64,000 bases of DNA, taken from the NCBI GenBank assembly GCA_005880695.1, contig VBGR01000033.1:1-64000 (forward strand), in the 5' to 3' direction. Each line of letters begins with the position of its first letter. Within the stretch, counting starts at the first letter, position 1. The notes beneath the pieces are model-generated. The model ran no database searches. It had not been told where the DNA came from and worked only from the letters and a program-made list of their open reading frames with translations. The stretch is from Chloroflexota bacterium (GTDB taxonomy: Bacteria; Chloroflexota; Dormibacteria; Dormibacterales; Dormibacteraceae). Positions 1 to 7,870 of the stretch are shown here, piece by piece. A program made the position numbers and the translations under genes.

Positions 1-238
1 TCTGGATGTTGTCTGCGAAGAGCTTCGCCGCGTCGGACTGAGCAGTCGCCCAGCTTTGCCCGGTCCCGTATCTGTCGGCGGCTTTGAGCGCGGCGGCATC
101 GGCTGCGCCCTGCATGTCCCGGCGAGCGGTGAACGCCCGGCCACTGTCGATGGCGAGCCCGACGAACCCGAGCAGCACCGTCATCATGAATGCGACCATC
201 ACGATCGCCTGGCCCCGCTGGGCGCGTCGTGAGACCAC
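1..238 (-). CDS. TadG-like Flp pilus assembly protein, N-terminal part (runs off the window)
   Basis: Only the first 79 codons are present; the rest lies left of the window. After a short basic N-terminus (GTG start at 238) the translation reads RRAQRGQAIVMVAFMMTVLL, then GLAIDSGRAFTARRDMQGAA followed by DAAAL. This is the typical TadG (DUF2134) arrangement: a hydrophobic helix and an amphipathic heptad-like segment resembling pilin N-termini. TadG-like proteins are thought to sit in the membrane or periplasm as minor pseudopilins or assembly factors for Flp pili. An AAAGG motif lies just upstream of the GTG, and the gene follows a TadE gene with a 6-nt gap, so the three minus-strand genes probably form one operon. 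Confidence 0.8.
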   Translation of the reverse strand, partial: MVSRRAQRGQAIVMVAFMMTVLLGFVGLAIDSGRAFTARRDMQGAADAAALKAADRYGTGQSWATAQSDAAKLFADNIQ

Positions 239-244
239 TGCCTT

Positions 245-778
245 TCAGTACTCCGTCCGGTAGATGGCGACGGCCTTAAAGGTGAGGAGGTTGCCGATGA
301 CGCCGCTCACAAGAGGCGTCACCGGCGCATAGCTGAAGATCACCGTCACCTGCAGCTGGTCGCTGCCCAAGGCAGGGTTGATCGCGCTGCAGGAACCCGT
401 TGCCGGCGCGCCTGGCTCGCCTCCGGGGGCGTCAGGCGGCGGCGAGGCTTCGATGCCTGCCGGCGGGTTCGGTTCGGTCACGAATACCCAGGCTCGGTTC
501 GGAGGCGGCGTGGCCGCCGTGATCGGGCCGTTGGAACAGGGCGCCGCAGTCACGATCCCGAATGACTGCGAGCTGACGATGCCCTGGATCTCCGCGTTGG
601 AAGGCAGCGGCGTGGACGCCTTGACGACAGCACGGGCTCCTTCCCGGGCTGCCTGCTGGACGGTCACGTAGTAGAAGAGCGCGCGACCGAAGTCGATGAT
701 CCCGAAGGTGAGGAGCAGCAGGACCGGGGCGACCACGGCGAACTCGACAAGCGCTTGCGACCGTTCTGAGCGTCTCAC
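245..778 (-). CDS. TadE-like minor pseudopilin
   Basis: A 177-residue protein with a short basic head (RRSERSQ), then ALVEFAVVAPVLLLLTFGII and DFGRALFYYVTVQQAAREGA, the TadE signature: a pilin-like hydrophobic helix with Glu at position 5 of the processed segment, followed by the RxAAREGAR block. The C-terminal part is Pro- and Ala-rich and probably extracytoplasmic. TadE proteins are processed by the Tad prepilin peptidase and act as minor pseudopilins in Flp pilus assembly. The start is GTG, 3 nt after the stop of the other TadE gene. It is one of two paralogues in tandem. Confidence 0.85.
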   Translation of the reverse strand: MRRSERSQALVEFAVVAPVLLLLTFGIIDFGRALFYYVTVQQAAREGARAVVKASTPLPSNAEIQGIVSSQSFGIVTAAPCSNGPITAATPPPNRAWVFVTEPNPPAGIEASPPPDAPGGEPGAPATGSCSAINPALGSDQLQVTVIFSYAPVTPLVSGVIGNLLTFKAVAIYRTEY

Positions 779-781
779 GCG

Positions 782-1339
782 TCAATGACCCTGGATGGAG
801 AGGTGCAGGTTTGCCGCGAGCCCGAAACCGGCGACCGGCAGGGGAAGAAAGGAGCTCAGCGGGCCATAGCCCATGACGAGGATCACGTTGAGGTCCTGGT
901 GCTGGTAGGCGTTGGAGCTGGCCGGCAGCGTGGAAAGCGAGTTGTTGTAGCAGATGTAGAGCCAGGGCTGGTTGGGGACGTTCGGCATATACGCGCCCTG
1001 GTACGGCGGGTTGTGGAGAGAGTTGCCGTCCGACGGGGTCGGGCAGTTGCCCGGATTGCGGAAGCTGGAAAGGGGCAGCCCGCCCGCCGTCAGGATGTCG
1101 TCGACCGCGGCCTTGATATGGGCGTCGTCGAGGGAGGAGTTGCTGTTCAGGCCGGCGTTGAAAGAGGCTCCATGACGCGCCCCCTCACGAGCGGCTTCCT
1201 TGAGCACGTCGATGCGCTGCAGCATCCGACCGCCGTCCACGAGACCCCCAAAGAGCACGACCAGGACCAGGGAGGAGATGGCGAACTCGACGAGCGATTG
1301 GCCGAGCATGCCTCTTCTTGCCGAAAGTCGGCCAACCAT
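782..1339 (-). CDS. TadE-like minor pseudopilin (paralogue)
   Basis: A 185-residue protein starting with a basic leader (VGRLSARRG), then GQSLVEFAISSLVLVVLFGG and the conserved KEAAREGARHGA block near residue 50. It shares the TadE layout with its downstream neighbour but diverges in the C-terminal extracytoplasmic region, which is Asn- and Pro-rich. It is the first gene of the minus-strand pilus operon and diverges from cpaB with only 46 nt between the two start codons, so both promoters must overlap. A CATTCT hexamer 5 nt upstream of the ATG could be its -10 box. Confidence 0.83.
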   Translation of the reverse strand: MVGRLSARRGMLGQSLVEFAISSLVLVVLFGGLVDGGRMLQRIDVLKEAAREGARHGASFNAGLNSNSSLDDAHIKAAVDDILTAGGLPLSSFRNPGNCPTPSDGNSLHNPPYQGAYMPNVPNQPWLYICYNNSLSTLPASSNAYQHQDLNVILVMGYGPLSSFLPLPVAGFGLAANLHLSIQGH

Positions 1340-1343
1340 GCTC

Positions 1344-1349
1344 TAGAAT
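1344..1349 (+). promoter_or_regulatory. Putative -10 box (TAGAAT) for the cpaB pilus operon
   Basis: TAGAAT lies 36 nt upstream of the cpaB GTG. It matches the -10 hexamer that recurs in front of many genes in this window. The reverse complement could serve the divergent TadE gene. No convincing -35 is seen. Confidence 0.4.
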
Positions 1350-1385
1350 GCTCGCCCGGGCTGGCCGCCCATCAGGAGGAAACCC

Positions 1386-2189
1386 GTGGTTGAGATGCAA
1401 GAGGCGATCGCGACAGTCCGGCAGCGGCGCCCGTTCACCATCGTCGGCGCCGTCCTTGCGCTGGTCGTGCTTGGAGCCTTCTCACTGGTGGTCATCACCA
1501 CGCGAGGCGGTGGCGGGACAGTTGCCGCCAACACATCCACCGTCGTCGCCGCGACCGACCTCCAGAGCCGGACGCCGATCAGCAAGGACCAGCTCCAGGT
1601 AGTGCAATTTCCGGCCGAGTTCGTGCCGGCTGGCGCTTTCGCCAACGTCAAGGATGTCGTCGGCCTGGTGCCGGTGACCGACATCAGGAAGGGCCAGCCG
1701 CTCACCAACAACGTCGTCATCAACGCGTCTGACCTCATCTCTGGTCAAGAGCCGGCCTTCCTGCCGATCCCGAAAGGTTTCGTGGCCTTCACGCTGCCGA
1801 GCGGGGAGCAGGTGGGCGTGGCCGGCTACATCCAGGCCGGGGATTATATCGACATAATCGCCTCAGGCAATACGTCGAAGGGCGCGATCTCCAAGACGAT
1901 CTTCACCAACGTGCACGTGATCCGGGTCGGCGCCGCAACCTTTGACGTCAAAACCGGCTCCACGAGCGGAGTCACCAGCATCCAGTCTCGTCCCGGCGGG
2001 GGTTCCAGCCTCACCGTCGCGGTCTCTCAGTGCCAGGCCGAATACCTGGTGCTTTTCATGGCGTCGAGCGGCCTCCGCTACACGCTGCTCTCGCACAGCG
2101 ACTACGGGCCGGCGACCACGCCCGACCCGCCCTGCAAGTCGGGGGTAACGGCCGCTGACGTGCTGGCGAACTTCGGCTTCAGCCCGTGA
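1386..2189 (+). CDS. cpaB: Flp pilus assembly protein CpaB/RcpC
   Basis: A 267-residue protein with a cytoplasmic N-terminus, one transmembrane helix (about residues 18-38) and then an SAF-like domain (about 50-115). The sequence VVAATDLQSRTPISKDQLQV resembles the CpaB/RcpC fold shared with antifreeze/FlgA proteins, followed by the RcpC domain containing QVGVAGYIQAGDYIDII. CpaB sits in the envelope and helps stabilise the Tad secretion channel. A good Shine-Dalgarno (AGGAGG at about 1375-1380) precedes the GTG start. The stop overlaps the tadB start in GTGA, so the two are translationally coupled. Neither a CpaE nor a CpaF gene follows, unlike the usual order. Confidence 0.88.
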   Translation: MVEMQEAIATVRQRRPFTIVGAVLALVVLGAFSLVVITTRGGGGTVAANTSTVVAATDLQSRTPISKDQLQVVQFPAEFVPAGAFANVKDVVGLVPVTDIRKGQPLTNNVVINASDLISGQEPAFLPIPKGFVAFTLPSGEQVGVAGYIQAGDYIDIIASGNTSKGAISKTIFTNVHVIRVGAATFDVKTGSTSGVTSIQSRPGGGSSLTVAVSQCQAEYLVLFMASSGLRYTLLSHSDYGPATTPDPPCKSGVTAADVLANFGFSP

Positions 2190-3154
2190 CGGGACCGCTC
2201 GCGATTCTGATCGGGCTGAGCCTGGCGGTCGCGATCGTGATCTTTTTCGTCAACCTGGACCGCGTCCGACAGGAGCGGCTGGCATTCTCCGACGACATCC
2301 TGATGCCGCTCCCCGCGCAGCGCCGGGCGAGTCGGGCCGAGCTCCGCCACGCAGTCGACCGGGTGATGGCGCCAATCGCCGACATCCTCAGCGACCGCAA
2401 CCGCCGGCGCGGTAAGCGCACCCTCGCCGAAGAGCTGGCCATGGCCGGCTTCCAGCTCACCAGCTCCGAGTTCCTCCTCCTCCAGTCGGTGCTCTGCGCC
2501 GGCCTGGCCGTGGTCGGCCTCTGGCGGTTCGGCTTCGGACCCGCGTTCCTCCTCCTTGGCCTGGCCGGCTTCATGGGCCCGTTGATCTATCTCCACAGCC
2601 GCCAGGGCCGGCGCCAGCGCGAGTTCAACTCCCAGCTGGGCAACACCCTGACCCTCCTCAGCAACGCGCTCAAGACCGGCTACTCGCTGGGCCAGGCCAT
2701 CGACATCATCGCGACCAAGGCAGCGCCCCCCGTGAGCGACGAGTTCGCTCGAGTGGTGACCTCCATCAACCTCGGCACCTCGATCGAAGACGCGCTGTCC
2801 GCGCTCGTGAAGCGGGTGGACAGCCCCGACCTGGATTTCGTGGTCGTCGCCGTCCTCCTCCACCGCAAGCTCGGTGGCAACCTCGCCGAGATCCTCGACA
2901 ACATCGGCGAAACCATCCGCGAACGCCTGCGCAGCAAGCGCGAGATGAACGTGATGACGGCGCACGCTCGCGCGTCGAGCAGCCTCATCTCGTTTCTGCC
3001 GGTCGTCCTGGCGGTGATCATGTACTCGCTGACGCCGGCCTACTTCCGGCCCATGCTCACGAACCCGCTCGGCTGGATCCTGATCGGTATCGCCGGTGGG
3101 CTGGTGGTGTTCGGGAACATGATCATGCGGCGCCTGGCGGCCGTCGATGCCTGA
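2186..3154 (+). CDS. tadB: TadB, type II secretion F-domain inner-membrane protein
   Basis: A 322-residue protein with an N-terminal helix (residues 4-24), a helical hairpin near 95-135, a cytoplasmic T2SSF domain (about 148-275, including NTLTLLSNALKTGYSLGQAI and LLHRKLGGNLAEILDNI) and two C-terminal helices. This is the TadB layout. TadB and TadC form the inner-membrane platform that couples the TadA ATPase to pilin polymerisation. The GTG start overlaps the cpaB stop by 4 nt. tadC follows after 18 nt. Confidence 0.9.
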   Translation: MTGPLAILIGLSLAVAIVIFFVNLDRVRQERLAFSDDILMPLPAQRRASRAELRHAVDRVMAPIADILSDRNRRRGKRTLAEELAMAGFQLTSSEFLLLQSVLCAGLAVVGLWRFGFGPAFLLLGLAGFMGPLIYLHSRQGRRQREFNSQLGNTLTLLSNALKTGYSLGQAIDIIATKAAPPVSDEFARVVTSINLGTSIEDALSALVKRVDSPDLDFVVVAVLLHRKLGGNLAEILDNIGETIRERLRSKREMNVMTAHARASSSLISFLPVVLAVIMYSLTPAYFRPMLTNPLGWILIGIAGGLVVFGNMIMRRLAAVDA

Positions 3155-3172
3155 GTCGGAAGGGGAAACGGC

Positions 3173-4066
3173 GTGAGCAGCAACCTGGGCCTGATGGCCG
3201 GCCTCATCTGTGCGGTCGCGGTCTTCATGTTCTTCTCGAGGGTCCAGCGCGCGGGGCCGGTCGCCGGGCCGGCGAACCGGGTCTTGCCGCGTGAAATGCA
3301 TGCGAACGGCGTCCGCAACCGCACCCTGGGCTACCGTCTCGAGCGCGTCAGCCGCATCTTCGCCAGGCAGATGCCGGTCGAGCGGCGCCAGGCCTTGCAA
3401 GCCAAGCTGAATCAGGCGGGCAATCCATGGGAGCTGACGCCAGCCGGGTTCGAGGCCGTGCGTTGGGCGACCGCCGCGCTGGTCGCCCTCCTCGGACTGG
3501 TGGCGGGGCTGGTCGTCTTCGGCCCGATGTCCGCCCTGCTGGTCGGCGCGCTGGCAGGGGTGGTCGCCTACTTCCTGCCCGCGCTCGGGCTCGACCGGCT
3601 GGTCAAGCGGCGGCGCGACGAGATCGACCGCAGCTTGCCCGACGCCGTCGACCTGCTCACACTGGCCGTCGAAGCGGGTCTGACGCTGGATGCGGGAATG
3701 GCCGACATCACGGCTCGCTTCCATAACGCCCTCGGCGATGAGTTCGCCAAGGTGTTGCGCGAGGTCCGGCTCGGCCGGCCCCGGCTACCGGCACTGGAGG
3801 ACATGGGCCGCCGCTGCGGCGTGCCCGAGCTGCACAACCTGGTGCAGGCGATCACGCAGTCAGAGCAGATGGGCATCGGCATTGTGAAGTCGCTGCGCAT
3901 CCAGTCGGACGAGCTCCGCCGCCGCCGTCGCAGCCAGCTCCAGGAACGGGCCGCACGGGCCTCGCTTCAGATGGTGTTCCCGATGGTCGGCTGCATCTTC
4001 CCGACGATCTGGATCATCCTGCTCGGGCCTGCGCTGATGACCGTCATCGCTTCCTTCATCCGCTAG
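3173..4066 (+). CDS. tadC: TadC, type II secretion F-domain inner-membrane protein
   Basis: A 297-residue T2SSF protein with an N-terminal helix (about 8-24), a helical pair near 98-140, an F domain (about 155-255, with LPDAVDLLTLAVEAGLTLDA) and a C-terminal helix. Family context and position after tadB make it TadC. A GGAAGGGG motif supports the GTG start. The gene converges on the pseudokinase gene with 10 nt between the stops. The CpaF/TadA motor ATPase that this platform needs is not in the window. Confidence 0.9.
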   Translation: MSSNLGLMAGLICAVAVFMFFSRVQRAGPVAGPANRVLPREMHANGVRNRTLGYRLERVSRIFARQMPVERRQALQAKLNQAGNPWELTPAGFEAVRWATAALVALLGLVAGLVVFGPMSALLVGALAGVVAYFLPALGLDRLVKRRRDEIDRSLPDAVDLLTLAVEAGLTLDAGMADITARFHNALGDEFAKVLREVRLGRPRLPALEDMGRRCGVPELHNLVQAITQSEQMGIGIVKSLRIQSDELRRRRRSQLQERAARASLQMVFPMVGCIFPTIWIILLGPALMTVIASFIR

Positions 4067-4076
4067 CTCGCCGGCT

Positions 4077-5840
4077 TCAGCAGCCGGCCTCGTTCCCGAG
4101 CAGCAGCGGGCTCGCCGTATAGGCCGTGCTCGGCGAGGTCGTGAGGGCGTAGACGGCCAGCTGCCCTCGGCTCGCGGGCAGCGTGAGGGTGCTGCTCACG
4201 CTGAGCAGGTTCCACGGCCCTTTCGAGGTGAACGTGCTGCCGGGCGCATCGGTGAGACCAGAAGTGCAGCGATCGAAGATCTTGAAAGCCCAGGACACGT
4301 CGTGGTCGGCGGGCTGCGGCTTCATGTGGATGTCGACCTGGAGCCGGCAGCCGCCGCCGACATCGCAGGCGCCGTCCGGCTTGACGTCGACACCGGTGAT
4401 GATCCCGGCTGCTGCCGGTCCCAGGTTTGGCAAGGCGGCCGGACCAGGGCTGCGGGTAGGAACGGGGGAGGAGCCGGTGGCGGGGGTCGGTTGAGCGGGG
4501 CTGGGCGAATTTACCGCGGTTGTCGTCGGCTGGGCCAGCAGCCCGCGGGCCGCCCAGACTCCGCCCGCGCCCAGGGCGAAGATGAGCAGGAGAGCCACCG
4601 CACCCGCAATTAAGCGCGTCCGGCCGGCCAGTATCGGCTCCCTGTCTTCGCCGATCACTCCCGGCATGCTCGGGCGGACGGGCTGGTAGGTGGGCGGGTA
4701 AGCGGGCCGAGAAGGTTGGGCTGACCGTGGGGCAGGCGCGGTGGCCGCGGGGGGCGGGGCGGAGGCCGGCGGCTGCGGAGGCGGCTGCGGGGGCTGATAA
4801 CTGGGCCGCGGCGGGGCGGCGGGAGTAGGCGCTGGGGCTGGTAGGGGCGGCTGCGGGGGCTGGTAAGCGGGCCGCGGAGCCGGAGCCGGAGCTGGAGGGG
4901 GCGCCTGGGGAGCCGGTGGTGGCTGCGACGGCTGCGCCGGCAGGGGAGGCTGGTAAGCGGGTCTCGGAGGCACGGGCGAGGGAGGCACGGGAGGCGGAGG
5001 CCCGGCCGGCGCTGTGGACGTCGGCAGCCTTCGTTCGGGCATCGCCGGGGCCCCGGCGCCGGCGCCAAGTCCCCGATAGCGGGGCTCCGGCTGGATGGTC
5101 GAGCCGGAGCGTCGGCGGGCCACCATGTCCGCCAGCTGCTCGACACCGAGCGCGAGCCTCTCCGGCGCGGCGAGCGGGCCGGCGGTGTCGCGCAAGCCGG
5201 TGCGGGCCAGCTCGATATCCCGCCCGAGGTTCCCGAAGGCGATCGAGCGGGCGGTCACGACCAGGCCCGGAGCGGCGTGCTCGATGGCCTTGGGCGGAGC
5301 TTGAGGGTCCCGCTCGAGTGGGATCCCGAACGTGTCGCAGATCAGCCGGCCGGCCGTGCGCAGCTCGGCTGCCAGCTCGCCGTCGGTCGGGAAGCGGAGC
5401 GTCGAGAGCTGGTGTCCATCGAGCCTGACCCGGCCGTCGGGCAGGATGCGCACATTCTCAGCCAGGAGCGCCCCGTGGCTCAGACCCTCCGCATGCAGGG
5501 CGACCAGGCCGCTCAAGACACCGAGGCTGGCGGCGGCGGCGCCCTGGGGGGAGAGGGGACCGGTCTTCAGCATCTCCGCCAGCGCCTCGCCCTGCTCCTG
5601 GTCGGTCGCGTACCAGACCGCGCCAGGCTGGGACCACCAGCCGCGAACCGGCGCTAGCGCTGGGTCGTTCAGACGCTCCACCCGACGCAAGCGATCGGCG
5701 GCCGCCTCCAGTGCGGCCGGGTCAGGCAGTCGCACCTCCCGGGCCAGGCCGCCGCGACCGTCCGGCAGGCGAACCTTCCAGGTGGCACCGATCGGCCCCT
5801 CTCCGACCAGCTCGGTCAGTTCGGGCGGCTTTTCAAGCAC
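4077..5840 (-). CDS. Membrane-anchored pseudokinase with proline-rich linker in the Tad locus
   Basis: A 587-residue protein if read from the GTG at 5840, which has GAGGAG about 10 nt upstream. Residues 1-270 look like a Ser/Thr kinase fold: a glycine-rich loop (LVGEGPIGATWKV) and a helix-rich C-lobe (GLVALHAEGLSHGALLAEN). The catalytic motifs are degraded. The HRDxKxxN loop reads HGALLAEN, DFG is replaced by LDGHQ, and the beta3 lysine appears to be Arg (AREVRL). A roughly 150-residue Pro-rich linker follows, with four RPxYQP-type repeats, then one transmembrane helix (LIAGAVALLLIFALGAGGVW) and a roughly 130-residue outer domain. I infer a non-catalytic signalling or scaffold protein. The ligand of the outer domain is unknown. 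It lies between tadC and flp, on the opposite strand. Confidence 0.75.
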   Translation of the reverse strand: MLEKPPELTELVGEGPIGATWKVRLPDGRGGLAREVRLPDPAALEAAADRLRRVERLNDPALAPVRGWWSQPGAVWYATDQEQGEALAEMLKTGPLSPQGAAAASLGVLSGLVALHAEGLSHGALLAENVRILPDGRVRLDGHQLSTLRFPTDGELAAELRTAGRLICDTFGIPLERDPQAPPKAIEHAAPGLVVTARSIAFGNLGRDIELARTGLRDTAGPLAAPERLALGVEQLADMVARRRSGSTIQPEPRYRGLGAGAGAPAMPERRLPTSTAPAGPPPPVPPSPVPPRPAYQPPLPAQPSQPPPAPQAPPPAPAPAPRPAYQPPQPPLPAPAPTPAAPPRPSYQPPQPPPQPPASAPPPAATAPAPRSAQPSRPAYPPTYQPVRPSMPGVIGEDREPILAGRTRLIAGAVALLLIFALGAGGVWAARGLLAQPTTTAVNSPSPAQPTPATGSSPVPTRSPGPAALPNLGPAAAGIITGVDVKPDGACDVGGGCRLQVDIHMKPQPADHDVSWAFKIFDRCTSGLTDAPGSTFTSKGPWNLLSVSSTLTLPASRGQLAVYALTTSPSTAYTASPLLLGNEAGC

Positions 5841-5956
5841 GCCGGCAATTCTCCTCGCGGTATTCGATCGGCCGGGACGGACCGGAAGTTTCGCTTTGGG
5901 TCCGAATTCTGGAAACGTCTTAACACACCAGTCGCGAGTCTGGCGGAACCCGAGCC

Positions 5957-5962
5957 TAACTT
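5957..5962 (+). promoter_or_regulatory. Leaderless-type -10 box (TAACTT)
   Basis: TAACTT ends 7 nt before the GTG at 5970, with no Shine-Dalgarno sequence between them. This places the transcription start at or next to the start codon. Confidence 0.45.
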
Positions 5963-5969
5963 TTCCGCC

Positions 5970-6164
5970 GTGCGATTCTCCTGGCTCGTTCTTTGCCTCG
6001 GCTTCCTGGGGCCCGGGCTGGTCCTGGCAGCCGAGTGGATGACCGAGGGCCGGCCGGGCGCCATCGCCGTACGCCACCGCGAGATCCGCTGGTTCGCGGT
6101 GCTTCCGACCGTCTGCTGGCTGGCCCTGGTCGCCGCGGCCGCCTTGCTCGACCTGCCGGCTTAG
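5970..6164 (+). CDS. Small membrane protein, function unknown
   Basis: A 64-residue protein with two hydrophobic helices (about residues 4-21 and 42-61) separated by a short basic loop that includes AVRHREIRW. I do not recognise the family. It lies between the pseudokinase gene (divergent) and the flp pilin gene, so a role in the pilus locus is possible but unproven. Its start is supported by a TAACTT -10 box 7 nt upstream, consistent with the leaderless pattern in this window. Confidence 0.5.
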   Translation: MRFSWLVLCLGFLGPGLVLAAEWMTEGRPGAIAVRHREIRWFAVLPTVCWLALVAAAALLDLPA

Positions 6165-6267
6165 CTCTCCTCGGCGGTAGAGCTAGCCAGCCGGCAAGGC
6201 TTGTGGTATTAATTCGCTCCGATTTGCGACTTAATGGCCATCTCGTGCGTTACCTCTGTGGAGTCTT

Positions 6268-6444
6268 ATGAAATTGCTAAAGGAGGTGGAGAAGAAACTA
6301 GTGCGCAGTGAATCCGGGCAAGGCATGGTTGAGTACGCCCTCATCCTGGTCCTGGTGTCAATCGTGGTCATCGTCATTCTTCTTACGATGGGCGGCCAGA
6401 TCGCTAACGTTTTCTCGAACGTCGTCTCGGCTCTGAATAGCTAA
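6268..6444 (+). CDS. flp: Flp-family type IVb prepilin
   Basis: A 58-residue protein. A short basic leader (MKLLKEVEKKLVRSESG) precedes QGMVEYALILVLVSIVVIVI. With cleavage after SG, Glu and Tyr fall at positions 5 and 6 of the mature chain, the hallmark of Flp pilins. The hydrophobic helix and a short Asn/Ser tail complete the mature pilin. Flp is the major subunit of Tad pili used for adhesion and, in some bacteria, DNA uptake. GGAG lies 4 nt before the ATG. A second strong AAAGGAGGTG motif lies inside the leader, so a shorter product from the GTG at 6301 is possible. The gene is followed by a hairpin terminator. Confidence 0.9.
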   Translation: MKLLKEVEKKLVRSESGQGMVEYALILVLVSIVVIVILLTMGGQIANVFSNVVSALNS

Positions 6445-6459
6445 AGCCGGAAGGCTGGT

Positions 6460-6497
6460 GGGGCGTCGCCCGAGCGGGCGGCGCCCCATCTTGGTTT
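6460..6497 (+). terminator. Rho-independent terminator after flp
   Basis: A stem of about 12 bp (GGGGCGTCGCCCG pairing with CGGGCGGCGCCCC, one T-G wobble) is followed by ATCTTGGTTTT. It ends the flp transcript just before the ferredoxin promoter. Confidence 0.65.
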
Positions 6498-6500
6498 TGG

Positions 6501-6506
6501 TAACCT
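6501..6506 (+). promoter_or_regulatory. Leaderless-type -10 box (TAACCT) for ferredoxin
   Basis: TAACCT ends 9 nt before the ferredoxin ATG, and no Shine-Dalgarno sequence is present. The predicted transcript starts within about 3 nt of the ATG. Confidence 0.45.
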
Positions 6507-6515
6507 TGCAGGCCT

Positions 6516-6758
6516 ATGGCCTACGTGATCGTCCAGCCCTGCGTGGGGGTGAAGGACGCCTCCTGCGTCGAGGTTTGCCCGGTCGACTGCATCCATACCA
6601 CCGACCAGGCCGACATGTATTACATCGACCCCGACGAATGCATCGACTGCGGCGCCTGCGTGGATCCGTGCCCGGTTGACGCCATCTACCCCGAGGACGA
6701 GGTGCCCGAGGAGTGGCGTCAGTTCATCCAGATCAACGCCGACTTCTTCAAGAAGTAA
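6516..6758 (+). CDS. fdxA: 7Fe-type ferredoxin (FdxA family)
   Basis: An 80-residue ferredoxin. The N-terminal cluster motif has Cys at 9, 17 and 21 (PCVGVKDASCVEVCPVDCIH), with the wide C-x7-C spacing typical of a [3Fe-4S]/[4Fe-4S] 7Fe ferredoxin. The second motif is CIDCGACVDPCPVDAI. It carries electrons in the cytoplasm; the partner oxidoreductase is not identifiable here. The isocitrate dehydrogenase gene starts 18 nt downstream, so the two are probably cotranscribed. Confidence 0.93.
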   Translation: MAYVIVQPCVGVKDASCVEVCPVDCIHTTDQADMYYIDPDECIDCGACVDPCPVDAIYPEDEVPEEWRQFIQINADFFKK

Positions 6759-6775
6759 AGTCGCAGCCTGCGCCG

Positions 6776-7870
6776 ATGGCTAGGCACGCGGTCACGCTCC
6801 TGCCCGGCGATGGCGTGGGCCCGGAGATCTGCGACGCCACGTTGCGAGTCCTGGAGGCGACCGGCGTCGAGTTCGACTGGGACGTCCAGCCGGCCGGCGA
6901 AGGAGCCATGCAGGAGTTCGGGACGCCGCTTCCGCCCCCCGTCCTGGAGTCCATCCGGCGAACCGGCGTGGCGCTCAAGGGCCCCATCACCACGCCGGTC
7001 GGGACCGGGTTTCGGAGCGTCAACGTCGCGCTCCGGCAGGAGCTCGACCTCTACGCCCTCGTCCGGCCCGTCAAAGCCTACCGGGGGGCTCGCAACCTGC
7101 GCGACGACCTCGACTTCGTGATCGTGCGGGAGAACACCGAGGACATCTACGCGGGCATCGAGTTCGAACAGGGAACACCCGACTGCGACCGGCTGCTGGC
7201 CGAGATCTCGGAGCTGGCCCACAAGAAGATCCGTCCGGACAGCGGCCTGTCGATCAAGCCGATCTCGATCAGCGGCAGCGATCGGGTCGTGCAGTTCGCC
7301 TTCGACTACGCGCGGCGCAACGGGCGGCGGCTGGTCACAGCCGTGCACAAGGCCAACATCATGAAGCACACCGACGGACTCTTCCTGGCCACGGCGCGCA
7401 AGGTGGCCGAGCGCAACCCGGACATCCAGTTCAACGACCGCATCGTCGACAACATGTGCATGCAGCTGGTGCTGCGGCCGTACGAGTACGACGTGCTCTG
7501 CTGCCCGAACCTCTACGGCGACATCATCTCCGACCTCGGGGCAGGCATGATCGGCGGTCTGGGCTTGGCGCCAGGCGCCAACATCGGCGCCAGCGCGGCG
7601 GTTTTCGAGGCCACCCACGGCAGCGCTCCCAAGTACGCCGGCCAGAACCGGGTGAACCCGATGGCTGTGATGCTCTCCGCGGTGCTGATGCTCCGCCACC
7701 TGGAGGAGACGGAAGCCGCCGACGCGATGGAGTCCGCCATCGCCCTGGTAATCAAGGAAGGCAAGGCGCTCACCTACGACATGAAGGCGGACCGCTCGGA
7801 TCCGACCGCGGTCGGCACGAGCCAGGTAGCCGACGCGGTCATCGCCAAGATACGGGTGGGTGCGCGATGA
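6776..7870 (+). CDS. icd: Isocitrate dehydrogenase (isocitrate/isopropylmalate dehydrogenase family)
   Basis: A 364-residue decarboxylating dehydrogenase. It oxidises isocitrate to 2-oxoglutarate in the TCA cycle. The substrate loop GFRSVNVALRQELDLYALVRP carries the Ser81, Asn83 and Arg87 triad that marks isocitrate rather than isopropylmalate dehydrogenases. ENTEDIYAGIE and the NAD(P) loop EATHGSAPKYAG are also present. Its size fits the short NAD-dependent type, but cofactor use cannot be settled from the sequence alone; homoisocitrate or tartrate activity is a less likely alternative. The start is ATG at 6776, the one that gives MARHAVTLLPGDGVGPE. Confidence 0.85.
   Translation: MARHAVTLLPGDGVGPEICDATLRVLEATGVEFDWDVQPAGEGAMQEFGTPLPPPVLESIRRTGVALKGPITTPVGTGFRSVNVALRQELDLYALVRPVKAYRGARNLRDDLDFVIVRENTEDIYAGIEFEQGTPDCDRLLAEISELAHKKIRPDSGLSIKPISISGSDRVVQFAFDYARRNGRRLVTAVHKANIMKHTDGLFLATARKVAERNPDIQFNDRIVDNMCMQLVLRPYEYDVLCCPNLYGDIISDLGAGMIGGLGLAPGANIGASAAVFEATHGSAPKYAGQNRVNPMAVMLSAVLMLRHLEETEAADAMESAIALVIKEGKALTYDMKADRSDPTAVGTSQVADAVIAKIRVGAR

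Noticed and set aside
2102-3724. Long 540-codon open frame on the minus strand
   Set aside because: It is antisense to tadB and tadC. The product is a His/Asp/Gln/Arg-rich shadow typical of GC-rich genes, with no domain.
4680-5020. Repeats in the pseudokinase gene as a possible CRISPR or tandem-repeat array
   Set aside because: They encode in-frame Pro-rich RPxYQP linker units of variable length, with no spacer structure.
5841-5956. Possible riboswitch between the pseudokinase and small membrane protein genes
   Set aside because: Some short stems are visible, but no conserved riboswitch core was recognised and the region must hold two divergent promoters.
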